Source: Candidatus Komeilibacteria bacterium
Lineage (GTDB): Bacteria; Patescibacteriota; Patescibacteriia; UBA1558; GWA2-36-10
Assembly (NCBI GenBank): GCA_018656655.1
Contig: JABHYW010000059.1
Span: 1 to 34,800, forward strand
Length of the DNA: 34,800 nucleotides
Direction: 5' to 3'
Below are positions 26,728 to 34,411 of this stretch, one piece after another. Each line of letters opens with the position of its first letter. The first letter of the stretch is position 1. The notes below the pieces were generated by a model. That model did not search any database, was not told where the DNA came from, and saw only the letters and a list, made by a program, of their open reading frames with translations. A program made the translations under genes and the position numbers.

Positions 26728-26756
26728 TTGGCTATAACATATAAATATGTTATAAT
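26728..26756 (+). promoter_or_regulatory. Promoter of the second secretion-gene cluster
   Basis: TTGGCT (26728-26733), a 17-base spacer, and TATAAT (26751-26756) with a TGT extended -10. The predicted start near 26762 gives a leader of about 30 bases made almost only of A and T, without a Shine-Dalgarno. It matches the promoter at 9342-9370 in both boxes, spacing and flanking ATA. Confidence 0.75.
26733..26754. promoter_or_regulatory. Perfect inverted repeat in promoter spacer (candidate operator)
   Basis: TATAACATAT (26733-26742), AA, ATATGTTATA (26745-26754) is a perfect 10-bp palindrome that spans from the end of the -35 box into the -10 box. A dimeric regulator bound here would block RNA polymerase. 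Chance is possible in AT-rich DNA, but the C and G are symmetric too. Confidence 0.5.
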
Positions 26757-26791
26757 ATAGTAAATAAAAATAAATATATATACAATAATTC

Positions 26792-28210
26792 ATGGATTCT
26801 TCAAATAATAAAGTAGTTGATATTTTAAATAGCGATAATTGGTCAGATGCCCTTTTAATTAAAGATGAAAGGGGTAATTTAAGACCCTTAAAAGCTAAAA
26901 AAGATGAAAAAAATGGTGTTTTATTAAGTAAAAAAGATTTATTTGTTTCAGAAGGTAGTTTAGCACCGAAAGATGATAATTTTATTCCTATACAAAACAT
27001 TGGGGGCAATTCTCAAGATAAATCAGAATTAATATTTCATCCAGATGATAAAGAAGAGGCTGATTTTATTGCTCAAAACATGCAGCAAGATAATAGTAAA
27101 AAATACAGTGTAGAAAAAATAGTGGATCGGATTATAGATAAGCAAAAACTTGATTTTGATAGCAAAAATAAAAAAATATTTACAAATATTCTATATAACT
27201 TTTTTAGAAATAGAAAAAGTGCTGTAATTACCAGAGAGCTTTTAACAAATAGTGTTTTAATAAAAAATAAAAAGCTTTCACTTAAAATTGTTGACATTAT
27301 TGTATCTGTTATTAAAAGTATTAAAAATAAAATTGATGCGGCAGGGGGTTTAGTCGTTAATGATGTAGAATTAAAAGCTGAAGTTAAAAAAGACAATTTA
27401 AAAAAGGTGGAGCATGATGTTTTGGATAAAATTGATAAAAAAGACGTGTTATCTGACGTGTCCACCGAAACTTCAGTGAAGGTGGAAACTTCAGTGAAGG
27501 ATGAAACAGGGTCTATATCAGCCCAAGATGAGATTAAAAATGCTCTTGGTGAATTATCGACAATCAAACCTAATTTAAAAGTACCTGTAAAAGAAAAAAC
27601 AAGTAAAGCACCAGTAGTTAAAGAAGTTAAACCAGAGCCAGTTTTAAAGAAGCAAGAAAAATCTAAATCAGCTAAGGGATTTTCAATTCCATTAACTAGT
27701 GAAAATATTTCAACTAAAAAACCAGAAATAAAATTTAAACCAGCCGAAGGTCTCGAGCAGAGTCGAGAGAAAACATCATTACCTAAAGTATTAAGGCCAA
27801 ATATAAAACAGGAACCAAAAAAAGCTATTAGTGATGTTGTTACTCCAGTTAAGCCAGAAACAACTCCAATAATGCCTAAAAGTGTCTTAACTGGCCCAGT
27901 TCAAGAGTTACAGTCTTTTGATTTAGTAGTTTGGCGTCGTTTAGGTAATACGGCCAATGAAAGAACTCAAAAGATTTTGGACAAAATTAATTTACTACAA
28001 GAAGAATCATATACCAAAAAGGCGCAGGGTATTACTGCTTGGCGTGATAGTAAAGTTTATAAATTATATTTGCAATTAGGTGCAGAAAGTATGATAGCGG
28101 GTAAGGAAGTGGCAGAATTTATAACTGATTATGAAAATAAAAATGAAAATACACTTAGTATAGAAGAATTTTCTGCCATATCTGACTTAAATAAACAATT
28201 AAGGTTTTAA
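26792..28210 (+). CDS. Hypothetical protein at head of the VirB3/VirB4 cluster
   Basis: I do not recognise this 472-residue protein. No signal peptide or membrane helix is seen. The N-terminus (1-90) is polar, a helical region follows (about 100-190, YSVEKIVDRIIDKQKL), then a Lys/Pro/Val/Glu-rich linker (about 200-360) with an 18-base tandem duplication and a short stretch (GLEQSREK) like an intergenic repeat. The C-terminal about 105 residues (QSFDLVVWRRLGN to DLNKQLRF) look like a compact helical domain. It is 3 bases upstream of the PrgI-like gene, so is probably a cytoplasmic accessory factor. Confidence 0.7.
   Translation: MDSSNNKVVDILNSDNWSDALLIKDERGNLRPLKAKKDEKNGVLLSKKDLFVSEGSLAPKDDNFIPIQNIGGNSQDKSELIFHPDDKEEADFIAQNMQQDNSKKYSVEKIVDRIIDKQKLDFDSKNKKIFTNILYNFFRNRKSAVITRELLTNSVLIKNKKLSLKIVDIIVSVIKSIKNKIDAAGGLVVNDVELKAEVKKDNLKKVEHDVLDKIDKKDVLSDVSTETSVKVETSVKDETGSISAQDEIKNALGELSTIKPNLKVPVKEKTSKAPVVKEVKPEPVLKKQEKSKSAKGFSIPLTSENISTKKPEIKFKPAEGLEQSREKTSLPKVLRPNIKQEPKKAISDVVTPVKPETTPIMPKSVLTGPVQELQSFDLVVWRRLGNTANERTQKILDKINLLQEESYTKKAQGITAWRDSKVYKLYLQLGAESMIAGKEVAEFITDYENKNENTLSIEEFSAISDLNKQLRF
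27467..27502 (+). repeat. 18-base tandem duplication in coding sequence
   Basis: Two copies of GAAACTTCAGTGAAGG plus two variable bases (27467-27484 and 27485-27502) encode ETSVKV and ETSVKD in the linker of the 472-residue hypothetical protein. The duplication keeps the reading frame. Confidence 0.85.
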
Positions 28211-28213
28211 TTT

Positions 28214-28690
28214 ATGCCAGAAAGATTTATAGTGCCACAATTTATAGATATAGAGGATAGAATTTGGGGACCAATTACTGTTCGGCAATTTATTATAATA
28301 TTAGTCGGTTTTTTAGCTGCGTTTATTGCCTATAAAACATCAGATTTTGCTTTATTTATTTTTTTAGCAGTGCTTATCGCTTTGTTAGTTGGCATTTTTG
28401 GTTTTTATAAAATAAATGGAGCGTCATTCCATATATTTGCCCTTAATTTTATTGAGACAACTTTTAAGAAGCCATCTTTGCGGGTTTGGCATAAACAACA
28501 TATTAGAACTGAAGAATTTAAATCGAAAGATGAAGGTTTAGAAAAAGATGTATTTGTTACTCCAAAAAAATTAATTTCAAGTAGAAAATTAGCTGAACTT
28601 TCTTTAGTAATAGACACAGGCGGAATTTACAAAGGAGAGCAAAAAGCTAATCAGGAAAATAATGTTAGTTTTTCTGAAAAAAATATTTAA
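28214..28690 (+). CDS. PrgI-family (VirB3-like) membrane protein
   Basis: The 158-residue protein opens with RFIVPQFIDIEDRIWGPIT, which matches the PrgI family found beside VirB4-type ATPases in Gram-positive conjugative elements and candidate-phyla genomes. Two transmembrane helices (about 24-40 and 45-64) form a hairpin, followed by a conserved-looking KKPSLRVWHKQ and a polar tail. Topology and position directly before VirB4 fit VirB3, which anchors the ATPase to the inner-membrane complex. It is followed by an inverted-repeat element before the next gene. Confidence 0.83.
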   Translation: MPERFIVPQFIDIEDRIWGPITVRQFIIILVGFLAAFIAYKTSDFALFIFLAVLIALLVGIFGFYKINGASFHIFALNFIETTFKKPSLRVWHKQHIRTEEFKSKDEGLEKDVFVTPKKLISSRKLAELSLVIDTGGIYKGEQKANQENNVSFSEKNI

Positions 28691-28708
28691 TATAATAATC
28701 TGTGAGTT

Positions 28709-28768
28709 TTTGTCATCTCGAGCGTAGTCGAGAGATCTAGATTTCTCCACTTTGGTCGAAATGACAAA
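28709..28768. repeat. 60-bp inverted-repeat element (TCTCGA hairpin family)
   Basis: Terminal inverted repeats TTTGTCAT (28709-28716) and ATGACAAA (28761-28768) flank an internal hairpin TCTCGA-gcgtag-TCGAGA (28716-28733). This type of short GTCAT...ATGAC element is common in intergenic DNA of many environmental bacterial genomes. It is unrelated to the CCCCTT-type elements in this window. It ends 11 bases before the next ATG. Confidence 0.75.
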
Positions 28769-28779
28769 TATAAAATATT

Positions 28780-29460
28780 ATGAAAAATAAAAAATTAGCT
28801 GGCGACAGACCATCAACATCAACCCAAAAATATTTAGATATTGCAGAAATTAGAGATGATTTGGTTATTTTAAATGACGGCACAGTCAGAGGGGTGCTTT
28901 TGGTAGCGTCAATAAATTTTGATCTTAAGTCAGAAGATGAACAAAGAGCTACTATTAGTAATTATGTTAATTTTTTAAATACTTTAGATTATCCGCTACA
29001 GATAATAATTCAGTCTCGTCCTTTGAATATTGATGATTATATGGACAGACTAAAAAAAATGGAAAGAGAACAAACTAATGAATTACTTCGTATGCAGACA
29101 GCTGATTATCGAGGTTTTGTTCAAGAGCTACTTACTTTAGAACAAATTATGAGTAAGAAATTTTATGTAGTAGTGCCTTATAGTCCTCTTAATGTTAAAA
29201 AAAGGAGTTTTAAATCTAGGCTGGCTACAGTTTTTTCTTCAGCTAAAGTAGTTAGTTTAAGTCGTAAACGTTTTGAAGAATTTAGTGGACAATTAGAAAA
29301 ACGATGTGGCTTTATTGCTTCTGGCTTGGGTAGCTTAGGATTGCGCAGTCAACGTTTAAGTACTCAGGCTTTAATTGAACTTTATTATAATAGTTATAAT
29401 CCAGATTTATTTCAAAAGCAACCGATGGACGATATAAATAAATTAACCATTGAAACATAA
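28780..29460 (+). CDS. VirB4/TraC N-terminal-domain-like protein
   Basis: The 226-residue soluble protein resembles the N-terminal domain of TraC/VirB4-type ATPases. It has the opening block YLDIAEIRDDLVILNDGT followed by RGVLLVASINFDLKSEDEQ, then RPLNIDDYMDRL and an amphipathic C-terminal half. It lacks a Walker A motif. Its TAA overlaps the ATG of the ATPase gene by one base (TAATG), so the two proteins are probably translated together and may assemble into a functional VirB4 unit. I infer it is a separate gene and not a frameshifted one, because the next gene has its own complete N-terminal domain. Confidence 0.72.
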   Translation: MKNKKLAGDRPSTSTQKYLDIAEIRDDLVILNDGTVRGVLLVASINFDLKSEDEQRATISNYVNFLNTLDYPLQIIIQSRPLNIDDYMDRLKKMEREQTNELLRMQTADYRGFVQELLTLEQIMSKKFYVVVPYSPLNVKKRSFKSRLATVFSSAKVVSLSRKRFEEFSGQLEKRCGFIASGLGSLGLRSQRLSTQALIELYYNSYNPDLFQKQPMDDINKLTIET

Positions 29461-31391
29461 TGTTTGGTTTTAATAAAATAAAACAAGCTCAGAAAGAAGT
29501 TAAGGTAGATAAAGAGTTAGAGAAATTGTCAGTTAATACAAAAGCTCAAGTATCTCCTAAAGAAAATATTGCTCGGGACAAGCAATTAATTGAAGCTGAA
29601 AAAGTTTTTAGAGAAGGCGTGGTGTCTGTTAGAGATATTATTGCCCCCGCAGCTTTAAAAGTAGATCCACATTATTTGCGGCTTAATAATTTATATGTCC
29701 GGACTTTATTTGTAATGACTTATCCGCGTTATGTAACTATTGGTTGGTTTGCTCCAATTATCAATGAAAGTCTTACACTGGATATTTCCATGTTTTTCTA
29801 TCCTTTGGATATTAAGATGGTACTTAAGCAATTAAAAAATAAGGTTGGTACTATGGAGGCTCAGATTATGTCTGATCATGAAAAAGGAGCGCCTCGTGAT
29901 CCTATTACTGAAACAGCTTTACAAGATATTGAAGCTCTTCGTGATGGATTGACTCAGGGTACAGAGAAATTCTTTCAATTTGCCTTATACGTTACTATTT
30001 ATTCAAAAGACAAAGATGAGTTAGATTTAGCTACTGATAGAGTAGAAAATTTATTAGGAATGCAATTAATTTATTCTCGTAGAGCTCTTTTTCAAGCTGA
30101 GCAAGGATTTAATTCAACTTTAGCTCTAGGAAACGATGAATTGTCTATTGCTACTAATATGAATAGCTCTCCAATTGCTTCCTCCTTTCCTTTTGTATCT
30201 TCTGAGCTGACATCAGACGACGGAATATTATATGGCATAAATAGACATAATAATAGTTTAATATTATTTGATAGATTTTCTTTGCAAAATGCTAATATGG
30301 TTGTTTTTGCTACTTCGGGTGCCGGTAAATCTTACGCAATTAAATTAGAGGTTTTGCGTTCAATGATGCTTGGTACAGATGTGATTATTATTGATCCAGA
30401 AAATGAATATCAACATCTTTCTGAGGCTGTGGGCGGTACTTATATAAATGTGTCTTTAAATTCTGAAAGTAAAATGAACCCTTTTGATTTGCCAAAAGGT
30501 ATTAGTGGTGATAGTAAGCCGGAGGACATTTTAAGAAGTGCTGTCATTACATTAAAAGGCTTAATTAGATTGATGATTGGTGATGTTACCAATTTGGAAG
30601 ATTCTTTACTTGATAGAGCAATTTTAGAAACTTATGCTAAGAAAGATATTACTGCAGCTAGCGATTTAGCTAATATAGACCCTCCTATTATGTCTGACTT
30701 AGAAGAGGTATTGCTTAGTATGGAAGGTGGAGAGGATATGGCCTTAAGAATTAAAAAATATACAGAGGGTACTTTTTCAGGATTATTCAATAGCCCCACT
30801 AATATAACAGTAGATAATCAATTAATAGTATTTTGTATTAGAGATTTAGAGGAGGAGCTTCGTCCGATAGCCATGTACATGATTATGAATTATATTTGGA
30901 ATATTATCAGAAGCGAACTTAAACGTAGGATGTTAGTAGTAGATGAAGCTTGGATTATGATGAGACATGAAGACAGTTCTAAATTTATGTATGCTTTAAT
31001 TAAACGTTGTCGTAAATATTATTTAGGAATCACTACTATTACTCAAGATGTTAATGATTTTTTAACTTCTACCTATGGAAATGCCATTGTGACTAATTGT
31101 GCTTTGCAATTATTAATGAAGCAAACACCGGCGGCAGTTGATTTGGTGCAGAAGACATTTATGTTAACAGAGGGGGAGAAATATTTATTACTAGAAGCTG
31201 GTTTAGGCGAAGGTATATTTTTTGCTGGAGCTAAACATGCTGCTATAAAAGTACAAGCTTCTTATGGTGAGCATCAAATTATTACTTCTGATCCAAGTCA
31301 ATTACTTGAAATTGAAGAAGCTAAAAAAGAATTTGAAGAGCAAATAATAGCTGATGCAGAAAAAAATCCTAATGAAGAACAAATTAAATAA
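29460..31391 (+). CDS. VirB4-family type IV secretion ATPase
   Basis: This 643-residue AAA+/HerA-type ATPase powers substrate transfer or pilus assembly at the inner face of the membrane. An N-terminal domain (about 40-270, with ALKVDPHYLRL and YPRYVTIGWFAP) precedes the motor domain. Walker A TSGAGKS is at 285-291 and Walker B MLVVDEAW at 491-498, with the following TQDVNDF matching the VirB4 motif C region. The C-terminus is acidic and helical. It is the catalytic core of the cluster. Translational coupling (TAATG) links it to the preceding N-domain-like gene; the VirB8-topology gene follows after 35 bases. Confidence 0.93.
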   Translation: MFGFNKIKQAQKEVKVDKELEKLSVNTKAQVSPKENIARDKQLIEAEKVFREGVVSVRDIIAPAALKVDPHYLRLNNLYVRTLFVMTYPRYVTIGWFAPIINESLTLDISMFFYPLDIKMVLKQLKNKVGTMEAQIMSDHEKGAPRDPITETALQDIEALRDGLTQGTEKFFQFALYVTIYSKDKDELDLATDRVENLLGMQLIYSRRALFQAEQGFNSTLALGNDELSIATNMNSSPIASSFPFVSSELTSDDGILYGINRHNNSLILFDRFSLQNANMVVFATSGAGKSYAIKLEVLRSMMLGTDVIIIDPENEYQHLSEAVGGTYINVSLNSESKMNPFDLPKGISGDSKPEDILRSAVITLKGLIRLMIGDVTNLEDSLLDRAILETYAKKDITAASDLANIDPPIMSDLEEVLLSMEGGEDMALRIKKYTEGTFSGLFNSPTNITVDNQLIVFCIRDLEEELRPIAMYMIMNYIWNIIRSELKRRMLVVDEAWIMMRHEDSSKFMYALIKRCRKYYLGITTITQDVNDFLTSTYGNAIVTNCALQLLMKQTPAAVDLVQKTFMLTEGEKYLLLEAGLGEGIFFAGAKHAAIKVQASYGEHQIITSDPSQLLEIEEAKKEFEEQIIADAEKNPNEEQIK

Positions 31392-31426
31392 TCTAAAGTT
31401 TACTAATATTTTAAAGAGTAAATAAT

Positions 31427-32023
31427 ATGGATAAAGACAAGGTGAATGGCGCAGCCAGAGAGGGTGGTCTGGGCTACAAAAGAAAAAAAATCCTATGGAT
31501 AGTAGTAATTATTATTTTACTTCTAGCTCTCTTGTTGTGGGTAATTAGAACTAGTAATGATAATTCTCAAATAGATGGACAGTTAGATAAAGAGCCACCA
31601 GTATTTACTCCTCCTAGCGCTCAAATAGAATATGAGGACGTAGAAGTACCAGAAGCAAGTCCTACTGAATTTTCAGCTATTAATTTGGCAAAAAATTATG
31701 TAGCTAGATTTGGTTCTTGGTCTACTGATAATCAGGGCAATAATTTAAATGAGCTGTTACCGCTTAGTACAAGTAGAATGCAGGACTATCTTAGAAATAT
31801 AGAGTTAGATTTTGAGGCAGAGAAGTTTAAGGGTATTACAACTAAAAGTTTAACTGCTAATGTAGTGAGTATGACTGATAATCAGGCAGAAATTTTAATT
31901 GGTACTCAAAAAATTGAAACAAATGATAAATTGGAACAAAAAATTTATTATCAAGATGCAAGTGTAAAATTAGTTAAATCAGCTGATAAATGGTTGGTTG
32001 ATGAATTTTATTGGAAAGAATAA
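31427..32023 (+). CDS. Single-pass membrane protein with VirB8-like topology
   Basis: The 198-residue protein has a short basic cytoplasmic N-terminus, one transmembrane helix (about 22-40), a Pro/Glu-rich linker (about 50-82) and an extracytoplasmic domain of about 115 residues. That domain begins with a helix (AINLAKNYVARFGSW) and continues with alternating beta-strands ending VKLVKSADKWLVDEFYWKE. This helix-then-sheet pattern fits an NTF2-like fold as in VirB8/TcpC. The assignment rests on topology, apparent fold and position after VirB4, not on sequence signature. Confidence 0.6.
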   Translation: MDKDKVNGAAREGGLGYKRKKILWIVVIIILLLALLLWVIRTSNDNSQIDGQLDKEPPVFTPPSAQIEYEDVEVPEASPTEFSAINLAKNYVARFGSWSTDNQGNNLNELLPLSTSRMQDYLRNIELDFEAEKFKGITTKSLTANVVSMTDNQAEILIGTQKIETNDKLEQKIYYQDASVKLVKSADKWLVDEFYWKE

Positions 32024-32028
32024 TTTTT

Positions 32029-32307
32029 ATGGATATAGTTAGTGTAAAAAAAAGAATAAAAAAAGACAGGGCTATTTTAGATGCCTCTGTTGACGAAGGA
32101 ATGGCGGGGAGTACCATAAAAGACAATTTTGAGATTCTAGTGAAGTCATTAAGTCAAAAATTAGTGTTAGACTTGCAGGCTATTGAAAAAAGTCAAAAAA
32201 ATTTATCTAAAGAAGAAATATTAAATATGCAAAATATAGAAGTACAAAAATTTAAAATTAAAATAGCTGATATTGCTCATATTATAGATAATAAGCTTAA
32301 AGATTAG
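32029..32307 (+). CDS. Small helical hypothetical protein
   Basis: The product has 92 residues, is highly charged (Lys, Asp, Glu) and looks entirely alpha-helical, perhaps coiled-coil, with no membrane segment. I chose the ATG at 32029 because the upstream ATG at 32011 overlaps the preceding gene by 13 bases and adds only six residues. The stop is 2 bases before the next ATG. Family not recognised; its position inside the cluster suggests a cytoplasmic accessory role. Confidence 0.6.
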   Translation: MDIVSVKKRIKKDRAILDASVDEGMAGSTIKDNFEILVKSLSQKLVLDLQAIEKSQKNLSKEEILNMQNIEVQKFKIKIADIAHIIDNKLKD

Positions 32308-32309
32308 CT

Positions 32310-33173
32310 ATGACTCCACTACTTGCTAATATACCAGTTGGCTTTATTGCAAATACTGTTGCTAAAAAAATGGGTATGACTCAAGGCATACCAGGAGTGA
32401 GTAATACCTTGTTACTAGCTCATGTTGCTCAGCATGCACAGGATATCCAAGCTGCGGCTGACCATTCAATGCCTTATATGAAGGCAGCAGCTGGTATAGC
32501 TGGGGATAGAGTACGACAAAAAGCAGGAAATATAAGAAGTAGGTTACAAGGGCGTTCTTCGGATGATGAAACAGGTCAAAATAATGATCCAGCGCAATCA
32601 GAGCGCAATCAGAGTGGTGGTGCTGACGAACAAGGACGCAGAAGACAGTCTATCAATAAACTTGGGGGTAAGGCTATTGGAAGATTAGGACCTCAGGTGG
32701 GTTTAGATAATTTACAAAAAAAACTTAGTCAAGAAAGTGATCAAGAGGATGATAGTGGGATTAAAGAAAGAGCTCAAGTAAAGTCACGTAGGGCTTTTAA
32801 ACGATATAAAAGACAGGCCAAAGAAAAAGCTAAGAAAAAAATAAAACAAAAAATAGCAAAAAAAGTAGCCAGCAGGGGAGCTATTAGGCTCGTTGCAGGT
32901 GCTTTCGGGGCTACTGGTGTGGGCTTGATTGTTACTTATATAATATGGACTGTTCAGGCTATAGCTGGTAATCTGATAGGGTCAAAAATTATTCCTAAAT
33001 TGGAATGGTGGGAATTAATACTCTGGTTTATAATAGGATTATTACTGTTTGCGTTATTAGTGTTATTAGGTGGTTTATTAATTACAGCCGTTAAATTTAT
33101 GATAGCAACTCCTGGAGAGCAAGCAATTTATTTAGGTAAGGCTTTATGGGAGTATATAAAAGATCTCTTTTAA
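32310..33173 (+). CDS. Basic two-TM membrane protein of unknown function
   Basis: The 287-residue product has a small hydrophobic N-terminus, an Ala-rich helix (about 28-70), a polar Gln/Asp/Ser-rich segment with an 11-base tandem repeat, a strongly basic helix (about 161-193, KRYKRQAKEKAKKKIKQ), and two transmembrane segments (about 195-222 and 233-265). No family recognised. It could be an inner-membrane subunit that contacts nucleic acid or the acidic tail of another component; this is inference. It starts 2 bases after the preceding stop. Confidence 0.65.
   Translation: MTPLLANIPVGFIANTVAKKMGMTQGIPGVSNTLLLAHVAQHAQDIQAAADHSMPYMKAAAGIAGDRVRQKAGNIRSRLQGRSSDDETGQNNDPAQSERNQSGGADEQGRRRQSINKLGGKAIGRLGPQVGLDNLQKKLSQESDQEDDSGIKERAQVKSRRAFKRYKRQAKEKAKKKIKQKIAKKVASRGAIRLVAGAFGATGVGLIVTYIIWTVQAIAGNLIGSKIIPKLEWWELILWFIIGLLLFALLVLLGGLLITAVKFMIATPGEQAIYLGKALWEYIKDLF
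32591..32612 (+). repeat. 11-base tandem duplication in coding sequence
   Basis: AGCGCAATCAG occurs twice head to tail (32591-32601, 32602-32612). Because 11 is not a multiple of 3, the two copies are read in different frames (A-Q-S-E then R-N-Q-S). Confidence 0.9.
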
Positions 33174-33187
33174 TATAATATAAAATT

Positions 33188-34411
33188 ATGAATAAAAAAA
33201 AGATTGCATTAGTTATGGGTTTCATCATTCTAGTCTTTATTTTAGGCTTTGCTTTGTATTTAGTATTTTTTAAACCAACGTCCAGTATTACTCCAAGTGG
33301 TGATTTTGGACCTGGTAATTTACCAGGTATTGGTAATGGCAATATTACTATTATAGATGATAATGTAAATGGAAATACTAATGATACTCTACCTTGGCAA
33401 GCTTATATTCAAGACAAGATAACAGATGTGGCTAATGGAGGATTAACAACTGTAACTGAATTAATTCCTAATGAAGTAAAAGGAGTTGCTTCCAGTCCTA
33501 ATGGCTTACAATATTATGATACAGAAACTCAAAAATTTTATCGTATTAATGCCAATGGAGAGATTGAAGAATTGAGTAATAAATTATTTTATCAAGTTGA
33601 TCAAATTACTTGGTCTGGAAATGGTGATAAAGCAATTTTAGAGTATCCAGATGGTTCAAATATTTTATATAATTTTAAAACAGGCCAACAAATTACTTTA
33701 CCAATAGAAATGGAAGATTTTTCTTTTGATGCTTCTAATAATAAAATAGCTGCTAAATGGATTGGTACAAATGAAGAAGATAATTGGTTGGTGTTGGCTA
33801 ATGATGATGGTTCAGGAATGTCTTTAATTGAGCCGCTTGGCGATCAAGCACATCATACTTTTGTAGGATTTTCACCAGATAATCAAGTGGCCGTTATGCA
33901 TAGAAAATATATAGATGCTCAACGACAAAAAATATACCCTATTGGTTTAAATGGTGAATCATTTAAATCTTTTACAGTAGATGGAGCTGGCTTTGAATCT
34001 GATTGGTCTCCAGAAGGATCTAGTATGGTATATAGTGTTTATAATGAAGCAAGTAATTATAATCCAAATTTATGGGTTACCAATGGTAGAACTAGCGAAT
34101 TGGGGGATATAAAAGTATCTTTAAATCTAGCTACTTGGCCAGATAAATGTAGTTTTGCTGGAGAGGACGGTATGTACTGTGCTGTTCCGCAAGGATTACC
34201 ACGAGGAGCTGGACTTTATCCAGAAATAGCCGAGCGTTACCCTGATAATTTTTATTATATAAATTTAAATTCAGGTACAAAAAGTTTGATAGCTAGTCCA
34301 GTGGGACAAAATGGTTCTTATACGGCTAATAATCTTTTCCCATCTTCAGATGGATCAGTTTTATATTTCACAGATGGCGATGGCAATTTACAAAGTATTA
34401 GATTACAATAA
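33188..34411 (+). CDS. Membrane-anchored beta-propeller-like protein
   Basis: The 407-residue product has one N-terminal transmembrane helix (about 5-28), a Gly/Asn/Asp-rich linker, and an extracytoplasmic domain (about 85-407) with repeated strand patterns: GVASSPNGLQYYD, ITWSGNGDKAILEY, FSFDASNNKIAAKW, VGFSPDNQVAVMH, SDWSPEGSSMVYSV and LFPSSDGSVLYFT. These W/FSPxG-type turns are typical of TolB/WD40-like propeller blades, about six of them. Propellers bind proteins or glycans; an exported scaffold in the secretion complex is plausible. It starts 14 bases after the preceding gene. A partial intergenic repeat begins at its stop codon. Confidence 0.75.
   Translation: MNKKKIALVMGFIILVFILGFALYLVFFKPTSSITPSGDFGPGNLPGIGNGNITIIDDNVNGNTNDTLPWQAYIQDKITDVANGGLTTVTELIPNEVKGVASSPNGLQYYDTETQKFYRINANGEIEELSNKLFYQVDQITWSGNGDKAILEYPDGSNILYNFKTGQQITLPIEMEDFSFDASNNKIAAKWIGTNEEDNWLVLANDDGSGMSLIEPLGDQAHHTFVGFSPDNQVAVMHRKYIDAQRQKIYPIGLNGESFKSFTVDGAGFESDWSPEGSSMVYSVYNEASNYNPNLWVTNGRTSELGDIKVSLNLATWPDKCSFAGEDGMYCAVPQGLPRGAGLYPEIAERYPDNFYYINLNSGTKSLIASPVGQNGSYTANNLFPSSDGSVLYFTDGDGNLQSIRLQ

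Noticed and set aside
28780-31391. Frameshifted single virB4 gene
   Set aside because: The second protein has a complete N-terminal domain and its own ATG overlapping the stop as TAATG; this fits two genes better than a broken one.
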